This document shows, piece by piece, positions 44,177 through 52,925 of a DNA stretch of 59,194 nt. Both the position numbers and the translations under genes were made by a program. The stretch is taken from assembly GCF_018861065.1 (NCBI RefSeq), contig NZ_JAHKQO010000025.1:1-59194 (forward strand), written 5' to 3'. The notes under the pieces were generated by a model. It was not told where the DNA came from, searched no databases, and saw nothing but the letters and a program-made list of their open reading frames with translations. The stretch comes from Paraglaciecola arctica (GTDB lineage: Bacteria; Pseudomonadota; Gammaproteobacteria; Enterobacterales; Alteromonadaceae). Each line of letters begins with the position of its first letter. The first letter of the stretch is position 1.

Positions 44177-46294
44177 ATGCTTACTAAATATTCTAAAGTC
44201 GCTATGGCTATGTTGTTAGCGCCGGCATTATCTTTCGCAAGTGAAGATGGCCAGCATCAAGATACTCATAAAGAAGCCCATGAAGAGCGCCGTACAGGTC
44301 ACCAAGCAGATCACCAAGACGCTCACAATAAAGAAGACCATCACGATGACCATGAAGAAGATCATCATGATCATGGTGAAACTAAGATTGAAAAAATCCA
44401 AGTTACCGCATCACGACTAGGCCGAATTGTCACTGAGTCGGCCACCCGTACCGAAATTATCAACGGCGAAGAAATTCAAGAAAAAGCCCTGATGCGACCG
44501 GGCAATATTTCTATGCTGGTGGCCGAAACGGGTGGTGTGCGAGTACAAAATACTTCACCAGCTATGGGCAGCGCCAATATTCGTTTACAGAGTATGTATG
44601 GCCGCTATACCCAGTTACTCAGTGATGGTTTGCCTTTATATGGCGGGCAAACGGCTTCCATAGGTTTATTACAAATTCCACCTACGGATCTGGCGAATGT
44701 TGAAATTATTAAAGGCTCGGCATCGTCACTGTATGGTGGCTCTGCCCTTGGTGGGGTGATTAATTTGATTTCTCGCACGCCGTCAGATGAGTTTGAGGGG
44801 GAGGTGTTAGTAAACGCCACCTCAAAAAATGGCCAAGACCTAACTTCGTATTTTGCTGCACCTATTAACACCACCACCAGTGCTTCGTTAACCGCTGGTA
44901 TTCACAATCAACAGCAACAAGATTTAGATGATGATGGTTGGCTGGATATGGCTGAATTTCAGCGTGCGACCATTCGCCCCCGTTTGTATTGGGAAGGGGA
45001 AAACGGCGAGAATTTGTATGTAACTGTTGGTGCCATGAAAGAACAGCGAAATGGCGGCACAGCAGAGGGATCTACCGTATCAGATGGTAATCCATTTGTG
45101 CAAAACCAAGATTCACTGCGCCTCGATAGTGGCTTTATTTTTGATAAGCCTCTGGCTAATGAGCTTAACCTAAATATACGAGGCTCGGCCATGCGCCAAG
45201 AACATGATCACGTATATGGCTTGGCTGAAGAAACCGACCTCCATCAAAGTTATTTACTGGAGTCCAGTGTATCGGGTTACAGTGATAAAACCGCATGGGT
45301 TGTGGGCGCGGCTTACCAAGTAGAGCGCTTTGAATCAGAAGATTTTGCCGAGTTTAATTATCACTACCAAGTGCCTGGATTGTTCTCGCAAGTGGATTAT
45401 GAGGCCAGTGATGATGTGTCAATGTCGCTAAGCGCTCGCGCCGATTGGCATAGCGAATACGGCACTCAATTTAGTCCAAGGGTTTCTGTATTATACAACC
45501 CAGATAATTGGACCATTCGCGGTTCATACGGCCTAGGCTTTTTTGCTCCTACACCTTTTATCGAAGATATTGAAGACGCAGGTTTATCGCACCTAGCGCC
45601 TTTTGAAAATGTTATTGAAGAGCAAGCTACCACGGCTTCTATCGATATTACTTATCTGTTTGATAGTGTTGAAACTAGCCTGACATTATTTTCATCTGAC
45701 GTGGATAATGTCACCGAGCTTGAAGTGATAGAACCGTTTGGCGCATTGGATATTCCGGCAGACTCAAACAAACAAGTGCGTATTGTTAATGCCTTAGGTG
45801 CCAGCGAAATACGCGGTGCCGAATTGCTACTTCGCTATCGCTGGCGTGACATAAAGTTAACGGGCAGTTATTTGTATACCGATGCCACTAAACAAAGTGA
45901 ATCTGGCATGGGCCGCGAACCGCTAACACTCACGCCAAAACACTCGGCAGGTGCGGTGATAATGTGGGAAGAGCACGGCAGTCATTTAGTCGGGTTCGAA
46001 GCTTATTACACAGGTACTCAGCACTTAGAGGATAGCTCTTTTTCTGGGAGTAGCTCTAGTACAGGGCGCAGTAAAAGCGATGCTTATTGGCACTTAGGTT
46101 TACTCGGGCAAATTACTATTGGTAAAGTGAGTTATTTCTTAAATGCCGAAAACCTACTCAATGTGCGCCAAACCAAAGATCAATCTTTGTTATTGCCACA
46201 ACAAGCCCCAAGTGGCCGTTGGACCACAGATATTTGGTCACGGAACGACGGCTTTACTGTGAACGCAGGTATTCGCTTCAAATTTGGGAATTAG
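44177..46294 (+). CDS. TonB-dependent outer-membrane receptor, His-rich, probably copper
   Basis: This 705-residue protein has a signal peptide (MAMLLAPALSFAS), then residues about 23-68 rich in His/Asp/Glu (HHDDHEEDHHDHG), then a TonB-box-like IEKIQVTASR and the plug domain (NISMLVAETGGVRVQNTSP, IEIIKGSASSLYGGSALGGVINLI). A 22-strand barrel follows, ending FTVNAGIRFKFGN. The His-rich stretch suggests metal binding, and the neighbours (Cys-rich proteins, multicopper oxidase) suggest copper. The substrate is inferred. The ATG follows GAGG. Confidence 0.88.
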   Translation: MLTKYSKVAMAMLLAPALSFASEDGQHQDTHKEAHEERRTGHQADHQDAHNKEDHHDDHEEDHHDHGETKIEKIQVTASRLGRIVTESATRTEIINGEEIQEKALMRPGNISMLVAETGGVRVQNTSPAMGSANIRLQSMYGRYTQLLSDGLPLYGGQTASIGLLQIPPTDLANVEIIKGSASSLYGGSALGGVINLISRTPSDEFEGEVLVNATSKNGQDLTSYFAAPINTTTSASLTAGIHNQQQQDLDDDGWLDMAEFQRATIRPRLYWEGENGENLYVTVGAMKEQRNGGTAEGSTVSDGNPFVQNQDSLRLDSGFIFDKPLANELNLNIRGSAMRQEHDHVYGLAEETDLHQSYLLESSVSGYSDKTAWVVGAAYQVERFESEDFAEFNYHYQVPGLFSQVDYEASDDVSMSLSARADWHSEYGTQFSPRVSVLYNPDNWTIRGSYGLGFFAPTPFIEDIEDAGLSHLAPFENVIEEQATTASIDITYLFDSVETSLTLFSSDVDNVTELEVIEPFGALDIPADSNKQVRIVNALGASEIRGAELLLRYRWRDIKLTGSYLYTDATKQSESGMGREPLTLTPKHSAGAVIMWEEHGSHLVGFEAYYTGTQHLEDSSFSGSSSSTGRSKSDAYWHLGLLGQITIGKVSYFLNAENLLNVRQTKDQSLLLPQQAPSGRWTTDIWSRNDGFTVNAGIRFKFGN

Positions 46295-46316
46295 CGGAGC
46301 TCAAGTTTGATATTTT

Positions 46317-46386
46317 AAATCGACAGACAGTCAGCGTTAAAAACTTTTATCGTTAAAAGCCAGAACGCAAACCTGTCTGTCGATTT
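46317..46386. repeat. Seventy-base near-palindrome between receptor and Cys-rich genes
   Basis: Perfect 14-bp arms (46317-46330, 46373-46386: AAATCGACAGACAG and its complement) enclose a GCGTT/AACGC pair and an innermost CTTTTA-TCGT-TAAAAG hairpin. The RNA would fold into one long stem with internal loops. It may be a terminator, a processing site or a small mobile repeat. Confidence 0.75.
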
Positions 46387-46445
46387 GTCAAAAACAATCC
46401 ACTTTTTATAACCAATATATTTGATATTCATGTAAAATAACCACT

Positions 46446-46793
46446 ATGAAATATATCCATGCACTGTTTTTAATTGTTGCCCTTAGTGTCAATGCCTATG
46501 CTGGTAGTGACCTATGTTCGATGGAGCACGAGGTTATTTCTGAAGCTCCCCATGCAATGCCGTGCCATGAAATTGACCCACACCAAGAAAATAAGCAAGA
46601 ACCAGAGCAACAACAAAAACAACAGGTTAAGTCTCATTTATGTGACTGTGACATGTGTGTTCAACTAATCAGTTCGACAAACATCATTAAATCTAATGCA
46701 CTATTTAATGAAACCCCACGCTTTATTGATATCTCATATCAGTCATTAGCCAGCAGCCCTAAATACCGTCCTCCTATCTATTTTCTCAGTTAA
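46446..46793 (+). CDS. Small exported Cys/His protein, copper-island (CopL-like)
   Basis: This 115-residue protein has a signal peptide (MKYIHALFLIVALSVNAYA), then CSMEHE, a PCHEIDPHQ segment, a Gln/Lys-rich linker and the Cys cluster LCDCDMCVQL, ending KYRPPIYFLS. The metal-binding look and position, 47 bases before the multicopper oxidase gene, suggest a partner for copper delivery or sensing. It shares the YRPPI ending with the 43630-44088 protein. The exact function is unknown. Confidence 0.65.
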   Translation: MKYIHALFLIVALSVNAYAGSDLCSMEHEVISEAPHAMPCHEIDPHQENKQEPEQQQKQQVKSHLCDCDMCVQLISSTNIIKSNALFNETPRFIDISYQSLASSPKYRPPIYFLS

Positions 46794-46839
46794 AAAATTC
46801 CTGCTGACTATCAGCACTTTTTAATTTTTGGAGAAATAA

Positions 46840-49014
46840 ATGAAAGCAATTTTTACGTTTCTGTGTGCGCTACTCATCACCACTGCGCAGGCTAAAGAAG
46901 TTCGATACGAACTCAATGTTGACTATAAAACCGTCAATTTTTCAGGTAAAACAGTGCAGGCCATGGCTATCAATAAAAGCATTCCTGGACCTGTACTTGA
47001 GTTCAATCAAGGCGATAGCGCTATTATCAACGTCACAAACAATACTAATGACGACGCCTCTATTCATTGGCATGGCTTGCTGTTACCTCAAGAGCAAGAT
47101 GGCGTGCCTTATATCACTTACTTTCCTATCAAAGCAGGGACCAGCTTTGAGTACCAATTTGAACTAAGCCACGCTGGCACCTATTGGTATCACAGTCATA
47201 CTCGTATCGATGAGCAGCGCGGCCAATATGGGGCGATTGTGGTTCATCCCAAAGGTGGTTACCAAGATAAGTTTGACCATGATGTGCTGGTACAGCTTGC
47301 TGATTGGACAGATGAAAACCCATTAGATGTACTAAAAAATCTAAAAAAAGACGGTGATTGGTATGCCTACAAAAAGAATTCGGTGATTAGCATTAAGGGT
47401 TATCTTCAAAATAGTGATCTAGATGCGTGGTTAAGTAATCGCTGGCAGCGCATGGAAGGTATGGATGTATCAGATGTGGGCTACGATGCTTTTCTTGCTA
47501 ACGGGCAAACCTCTTTGGAACTAGTGCCAACAGCTAAAGCCGGTGACCGAGTGAGAGTTCGAATAGTCAACTCTGGGGCTTCAAGCTATTTTGACATTCA
47601 GCAAAATTCTGGTGCTTTTGAAATTGTCGCAGCCGATGGAGTCGATGTTCAGCCGGTAACCGTGAATGAATTTAGAATGGGGATGGCCGAAACTTACGAT
47701 GTGATAGTAACTATTCCTGACTCTGGCGTGTACCAGTTTGCTGCCAATAGCATGGATGGCACGGGTGGGGTAAAAGTGACTTTAGGTAGCGGTAACTCTG
47801 GCTCTTCTCCTGATCCCGTTCGGCCTAATGTATTTGCTAAAATGTCTCATAGCAATGATCATCAAGGTCGGGGGCATCAAGGTCATTCGCATCAAGAACA
47901 AGCGCATCAAGAACAAGCGGATCACCCTAGACAGCATAAAAGCAAGGAACCCCAAGGTGAAGACCACGCCATGCATTCTATGCCTAAAATGGCACAAGAG
48001 CCGCCAATGTCGTCGCAACATCAGTCACATGAAAATAATCATAACCATCACCAAATGATGGAGATGGATAGTGAGCCTGATGCACAAAAACTCGATTACA
48101 GTTTACTGAAAGTGCGACAACCAGTGACCTATGACGGTGAGTTACGAGAGTTTACTTTAAAACTAACAGGCGACATGGAAAGTTATAATTGGAGCTTTAA
48201 TAATACGCCTCTATCGGCAGCAGATGTGATTAAAATCAATAGAGGAGAGGTGGTGCGTTTTCATTTTCAGAATGAAAGCATGATGCATCATCCGCTGCAT
48301 TTACACGGCCATTTTTTCAAAGTGATATCGGGTAATGGCGAATATGATGTGTTGAAACACACAGTAGACGTGCCTCCTATGGGTAATGTGACTATTGAGT
48401 TTGCAGCAAATGAGTATAAAGACTGGTTCTTCCACTGTCACAACTTGTATCACGCCAAGACAGGCATGGCTCGAGTGGTAAGGTACAGTGATTACTCAGG
48501 CAACCCTGACTTTGTAAAAGCTAAAATGCAAAGTAATGAAATCATGGATTTTGATTGGTATGGCAGAACGGATTTAGCTTTATTTTCTTCTCACGCAGAA
48601 GTGATGTATCGCTATAGCAATGCCAAACACATTATTGAGCTTGAAGGTGTTAAGCACTTTTCTGACGAGTCGGAATTGGAACTAGCAGCACACTACAACT
48701 ACAAACACTCTCGCTGGCTTAGATCTTTTATTGGAGTTAGGCGCATGGACGATGAAAACGAAATTTTGTTGGGCTTCAAGTACGTTCTACCCTTTAGCAT
48801 TGATACTGCCCTTTGGATCACCGATGAAGGAAAGGTAAATGTAGAAGTGGAAACAGAATTCCAACTAACCGAGCGCATAGGCATAGAGCTGAGCACATCA
48901 ACCGAATCAGAGTGGGACGCCACCCTAGAGTACCGTTCGTCACCAAGTTGGTCCGTGGCCATCAATGCCAATCAAACCTCAGGAGTAGGCGTGGGCTTAA
49001 CCGCCACATTTTAG
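46840..49014 (+). CDS. copA: Multicopper oxidase (CopA-like) fused to a C-terminal beta-strand domain
   Basis: This 724-residue protein has a signal peptide (FTFLCALLITTAQA) and three cupredoxin domains. Copper ligand motifs are complete: IHWHG, YWYHSHT, HHPLHLHGHFF and FFHCHNLYHAKTGMARV. A Met/His-rich insert (residues about 335-415, HSHQEQAHQEQ and EDHAMHSMPKM) resembles CopA/CueO copper-binding loops. Residues about 550-724 are an extra domain of amphipathic strands ending GVGVGLTATF, like the CopB outer-membrane barrel that is normally a separate protein. It oxidises Cu+ in the periplasm; the fusion might tether it to the outer membrane (inference). The ATG follows GGAGA. Confidence 0.88.
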   Translation: MKAIFTFLCALLITTAQAKEVRYELNVDYKTVNFSGKTVQAMAINKSIPGPVLEFNQGDSAIINVTNNTNDDASIHWHGLLLPQEQDGVPYITYFPIKAGTSFEYQFELSHAGTYWYHSHTRIDEQRGQYGAIVVHPKGGYQDKFDHDVLVQLADWTDENPLDVLKNLKKDGDWYAYKKNSVISIKGYLQNSDLDAWLSNRWQRMEGMDVSDVGYDAFLANGQTSLELVPTAKAGDRVRVRIVNSGASSYFDIQQNSGAFEIVAADGVDVQPVTVNEFRMGMAETYDVIVTIPDSGVYQFAANSMDGTGGVKVTLGSGNSGSSPDPVRPNVFAKMSHSNDHQGRGHQGHSHQEQAHQEQADHPRQHKSKEPQGEDHAMHSMPKMAQEPPMSSQHQSHENNHNHHQMMEMDSEPDAQKLDYSLLKVRQPVTYDGELREFTLKLTGDMESYNWSFNNTPLSAADVIKINRGEVVRFHFQNESMMHHPLHLHGHFFKVISGNGEYDVLKHTVDVPPMGNVTIEFAANEYKDWFFHCHNLYHAKTGMARVVRYSDYSGNPDFVKAKMQSNEIMDFDWYGRTDLALFSSHAEVMYRYSNAKHIIELEGVKHFSDESELELAAHYNYKHSRWLRSFIGVRRMDDENEILLGFKYVLPFSIDTALWITDEGKVNVEVETEFQLTERIGIELSTSTESEWDATLEYRSSPSWSVAINANQTSGVGVGLTATF

Positions 49015-49044
49015 ACTGGAACTCATTAGGTTTGAGCTCAGTGA

Positions 49045-49074
49045 TTGTGAGTAAGAGGTGCTTCTTACTCACAA
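49045..49074 (+). terminator. Strong hairpin after copA
   Basis: TTGTGAGTAAGA and TCTTACTCACAA form a perfect 12-bp stem with a 6-base loop, 31 bases after the stop. No T-run follows, so it may work through Rho or protect the 3' end. Confidence 0.55.
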
Positions 49075-49284
49075 CAAATGACTGCCTCGAGCAGGCTTGT
49101 GCTCAAATTAGGTGTTCGATCAAAATAGATACTTTCTCAATATAAATAACGCTATTTTGTTTGTTCGGAATTTTACTTATCACTTATCAGTGCAACACGG
49201 CAGCTCTTAATTTGATATTAATTCACTTGTATAAGGTAAGTTTGCTTAATTTGTAATTCAATTTTTGACTAACGGCTCTACCGC

Positions 49285-50193
49285 TTATTCTAAGAATCTT
49301 AAAATATCTGAAGAAACACGTTTTACATCTTCAACCATAGGCATATGGCCAAGATCTTCATAAATATGCGTATTTGAATTAAGCATCATTTTCCAGTGGG
49401 TGAAATCGTCAACGGGTAACAGCTTATCGTTGAGACCCCATATCAACATAGACTGAGGATGATCGAATCGATAATCACGAGGGTAAAAATCACGCAAGTT
49501 GAAAAATTGCTTAAACATGTGAGTATATTGCTCTCGCTTATTGATATATTCCCACGCCAGTGCTCGTAAAATAAACCTTGGCACAAATGGAGGTTTAGCC
49601 ATAATTAAATCATAGAAATCAAAAAAATCCTGTTCAACGTTATGCTCAAAAGGGTTTAATTGGTTGTCTATCATGTCCTGCGCATATTGTGACTTAGCTC
49701 CCGCTGGGTCGATCAATACAGATTTTTCAATCCGCTCAGGTACTTCATCGAATAGTTTAGCTGCCATCATTCCGCCCATAGAATTCCCTACTATGCTGAA
49801 ACGCTTAATTTTCAATTGCTCCATTAATGCCAAAAACATCTGGCATTGACTGGGCACAGAATAGTCATCATTGGGGTTGTATGCAGTTTGGCCATGGCCT
49901 TTAAGATCTGGAATAATTAAGTGATATTGAGACGAAAACCTTTTGGCAAAACGGTTCCAAACATACTTGTCAGCACTGAAACCGTGTAAAAGTACCAGCA
50001 CAGGTTTATCACTGGAGAAGTGTTTTGTGTTGCTAAGATAGAACACCTCAAGTCCATTAACTAAGCGACTGGCACAATTCAATCCGGCTAGTTTTGCTTC
50101 TACACAATTAACCATATTAAAAATCAATCGACTAAATAACATACGACGCCGCCTAGTTGATAAAACAATTATCAATCCCACGGCGACAGTCAT
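49285..50193 (-). CDS. Membrane-anchored alpha/beta hydrolase
   Basis: This 302-residue protein has a short hydrophobic N terminus (MTVAVGLIIVL) followed by RRRR, an inner-membrane anchor if the upstream ATG is used; ATG 50142 (MLFSRLIFN) is an alternative with a better ribosome site. The hydrolase core has the oxyanion motif LVLLHGFSAD, nucleophile elbow VGNSMGGMMAA, acid in WGLNDKLLP and His in DLGHMPMVE. The lid region is typical of monoacylglycerol lipase or C-C hydrolase relatives. The substrate is unknown. Confidence 0.83.
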   Translation of the reverse strand: MTVAVGLIIVLSTRRRRMLFSRLIFNMVNCVEAKLAGLNCASRLVNGLEVFYLSNTKHFSSDKPVLVLLHGFSADKYVWNRFAKRFSSQYHLIIPDLKGHGQTAYNPNDDYSVPSQCQMFLALMEQLKIKRFSIVGNSMGGMMAAKLFDEVPERIEKSVLIDPAGAKSQYAQDMIDNQLNPFEHNVEQDFFDFYDLIMAKPPFVPRFILRALAWEYINKREQYTHMFKQFFNLRDFYPRDYRFDHPQSMLIWGLNDKLLPVDDFTHWKMMLNSNTHIYEDLGHMPMVEDVKRVSSDILRFLE

Positions 50194-50680
50194 AATTAAT
50201 ACAAAAGTGATAAATAATTCCTAGTAATTTATATGTTTGTTTATAGCAAGGTGTAGGCATTTACCTAAAGGCAATAGTTTAATCGGAATTTATGACGTTG
50301 ACTAACAGTGCGAACCAAATAACTGGGCCCGAATCTGCACAAGTGGTATTGCCCAGCATATTATTCAACGAGGCAATAATCGTCAAATTTCGTTAAGTAA
50401 GGATTCAAATTTAAATCCGCCTATTTTTTAGTTTTATGTTGAAGGCGAATTTGTCCAATATAGATGGTTCAGATAATTACTTTAAAATTACCTCAAGCAT
50501 CACATTTTGCTTAGTGCAGAATCAAAGTGTTGCCACCCCTTAAGTTTCTTCCGTTCTATCTAGTTTATTTCCTCCAATAAATATATTTTTAAAAAGTTTT
50601 GTGATTATTTTAGCGGTGTTGCGAATAACTAGATAACAAGATTATGTATGTATTATCAAGAAGTAAGAAAAGGAGCGACA
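50194..50680. other. Intergenic region before the sigma-factor leader ORF
   Basis: Nearly 490 bases lie between the divergent hydrolase and the leader ORF. The stretch is A+T-rich with no conserved frame. An AAAGGAG ribosome site (about 50669-50675) ends it. No promoter was good enough to call. Confidence 0.45.
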
Positions 50681-50773
50681 ATGTCTATATTAAGGATGAT
50701 GAAATTGATACGAGTCTTATACGTGATGGGATTAACTCAAATGATGGATTTGTGTGTAAATGAATACAACTAA
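50681..50773 (+). CDS. 30-residue leader ORF overlapping the ECF sigma gene
   Basis: This ORF starts with ATG behind an excellent AAAGGAG site and encodes MSILRMMKLIRVLYVMGLTQ plus ten residues, Met-rich and hydrophobic. It stops at TAA 50771-50773, 14 bases inside the sigma gene, whose own ATG has no Shine-Dalgarno. Translating the leader would bring ribosomes to the sigma start, that is, translational coupling. Whether the peptide itself has a role is unknown. Confidence 0.5.
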   Translation: MSILRMMKLIRVLYVMGLTQMMDLCVNEYN

Positions 50774-51266
50774 GAAAACGCTATTTGCTCAGACAATGGA
50801 GCAACATAAGGGCATTGTTTATAAAATTGTGAATTCATATTGCCAAAATCAAGATGACCGACAAGACCTTGCTCAAGAAATACTAACCACCATGTGGCTA
50901 GCTTTCGATAACTACGATACAGAATACAAATTTTCTACTTGGATGTATCGAATAGCATTAAATGTAGCCATTTCTTACTACCGTAAAGACAGTAAGCGAG
51001 TAGATAGAGCCAACGCAGATGAAGAATGTATCGTGAAAATTGCTGACTTCTCGCAAGAAGGAGAGCGCAGTGAAGATGTGGTGCTGTTATACCGATTTAT
51101 CGGACAGCTGGATAAATTAAATAAAGCGATCATGCTGCTCTACCTGGAAAGTGAACCATACGACAGCATCGCGAATAGCTTAGGTATGAGTAAAACCAAC
51201 GTCGCAACGCGAATTGGCCGAATTAAAGAAACATTAAAAAATCAATTTGAAACACAGGAGTCTTAA
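50760..51266 (+). CDS. ECF-type RNA polymerase sigma factor
   Basis: This 168-residue protein has region 2 (DRQDLAQEILTTMWLAFDNYDTEYKFSTWMYRIALNVAISYYRK) written here as the DLAQEI, FSTWMYRIA and YYRK landmarks, and region 4 (DSIANSLGMSKTNVATRIGRIKETLK). Region 1 and 3 are absent, as in the ECF group. Its ATG lacks its own ribosome site. It is followed after one base by a membrane protein that may be its anti-sigma factor. The regulon is not evident. Confidence 0.9.
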   Translation: MNTTKKTLFAQTMEQHKGIVYKIVNSYCQNQDDRQDLAQEILTTMWLAFDNYDTEYKFSTWMYRIALNVAISYYRKDSKRVDRANADEECIVKIADFSQEGERSEDVVLLYRFIGQLDKLNKAIMLLYLESEPYDSIANSLGMSKTNVATRIGRIKETLKNQFETQES

Positions 51267-51267
51267 T

Positions 51268-51927
51268 ATGAATTTAGATAATTTTAAAAAAACTTGGGAG
51301 CAGCAAAACAGTGACACAGATGCGGCTATTAAAATAAACCAAGCAATGTTGGCTGAAATGAAAGTGAATAAACAAATCAAAACACTCAACAATATGAAGT
51401 GGGCACGCACTCTTGAGAGCGTAGTGTTCTTCTACATTATTTTTTTATTGGGGCAGTATATTGCTACAGATTTCAGTCTTTCAGCATCAACGATATCTGC
51501 ATTTATCCTTAATATTTTTGCCATTGTTGGGCTTGCTGGAAATATTGGTCAAATTGTTCTTATTTCAAAAATTGATTATGCCAAGCCAGTTAGCCAATTG
51601 CAGAAAGATATCTACAGCGTTTGCTCACATAAATTACAACTAACTAAGTTGTTACTCATGTCAGCGCCTTTTTATATGGCCTACGTATTTTTAGGATTTG
51701 ACCTACTGTTGGGAGTTGATTTGTTTCAACACCTAGAGCAGCAAATGGTTTTGTTTTATTCCGTAACATCATTATTGCTTTTAACTGGCATACTATTCTT
51801 GTTAGCTAAATTGCATTACAAAAATATTGGAACCTCTTGGGTCAAAAGTACCATCCAATTTATTGTTGGTGAGCGTTTAGTCAATATGGCTCAATTTATT
51901 AACAGCATAGAGGCGACTGACAGCTAA
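51268..51927 (+). CDS. Putative membrane anti-sigma factor
   Basis: This 219-residue protein starts at ATG 51268 behind AGGAG, one base after the sigma stop. The cytoplasmic N terminus (residues 1-45, NLDNFKKTWEQQNSDTDAAI) is helical and charged, like an anti-sigma domain, followed by about four transmembrane helices. No ZAS zinc motif (HxxxCxxC) is seen. The tight linkage to the ECF sigma gene suggests it binds and holds the sigma factor at the membrane. The inference is from position and topology. Confidence 0.6.
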   Translation: MNLDNFKKTWEQQNSDTDAAIKINQAMLAEMKVNKQIKTLNNMKWARTLESVVFFYIIFLLGQYIATDFSLSASTISAFILNIFAIVGLAGNIGQIVLISKIDYAKPVSQLQKDIYSVCSHKLQLTKLLLMSAPFYMAYVFLGFDLLLGVDLFQHLEQQMVLFYSVTSLLLLTGILFLLAKLHYKNIGTSWVKSTIQFIVGERLVNMAQFINSIEATDS

Positions 51928-52202
51928 GAAAGTGCTGTGGTATTTGCACTACTAGCATTAAGCTCTGTTTGATTCGAATTATTTAAAATACAACTTAATG
52001 CTGAGGTAACTAGCAATCTAGGCGCTATGCTGGATTACGGTTACTCAGCGTTATTTTTATACTCAGACAGGTCTTCAATATTACACGCACTACATTTAGG
52101 TTTTCTTGCTGTACTAATTTTAGCGACTAAACAGAATGAATCAGTGATACAGGTTTTGATTTCAGCAATCAAATCAACGTAATTAAAAGAGATAGAATTA
52201 AG

Positions 52203-52703
52203 ATGCAAAGGTTCAATTTGGCGAAAACCAAGATGGTCGGCGGGGCTCTATCGATAATTGGGTTAGTTTTGAGTGTTTTTTTTGCGGCACAGACAAGTGT
52301 CAGCATCAGATTGGAAACTTGGTTCAGTCAGGAATATTGGGCACAGTTTATGCCGTTGGTCTTAACTATATGGTTGCTTGTCGCTGGCATGCTAGCTGCC
52401 TTCGAACGGCCCAATGCAAATTTCACCTTAGCGCTTTTCGGGCATACAATTTCAGAACAAATAATGTTTGGTTGGCTTGGATTAACCAATATCAGCACCA
52501 GCTTTTTTGATTTGTTTGGACTAAAAAACATCAACTTACCGGATTATGCAATATTGTGGTTTTTTGGTTTATCTCTTATTTCCCTGTGTATTGCTTATAG
52601 CAATGTGCTAAATCTGAGGCGTGTGTCCCGTAGCGAAGCACTCATTGGTATCGCCACTGGAGTGGTTGTGAGTTTTTTACCTCATTTCTTGTTGCTCTCA
52701 TAG
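52203..52703 (+). CDS. Four-helix integral membrane protein, unknown
   Basis: This 166-residue hydrophobic protein has four predicted transmembrane segments (around residues 12-30, 47-65, 72-90 and 113-135) and no recognisable family motif. The N terminus is MQRFNLAKTKMVGGALSIIG. It lies downstream of the sigma/anti-sigma pair after 275 bases, so it may be separately transcribed or a member of the sigma regulon. No function can be given. Confidence 0.6.
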   Translation: MQRFNLAKTKMVGGALSIIGLVLSVFFAAQTSVSIRLETWFSQEYWAQFMPLVLTIWLLVAGMLAAFERPNANFTLALFGHTISEQIMFGWLGLTNISTSFFDLFGLKNINLPDYAILWFFGLSLISLCIAYSNVLNLRRVSRSEALIGIATGVVVSFLPHFLLLS

Positions 52704-52925
52704 AAAAAAGGGGGGGTATGATATATGGAAGGTAACCTTGTAAGCACTAATTAACGACCAGATAGTTTAATCTCTAAAAAACTAAGTCGTTTTAAGCAGC
52801 AATTAAAAAATAACAAAAAAAGTCATTTTGAGTAGTCTCCATCCAACTAAAGTAGACGTTCTACTGCTTTTGAACCCACTTATTTAAACTTGACCTTGAA
52901 TAACCATGATTGCGTTATTGCGGTG

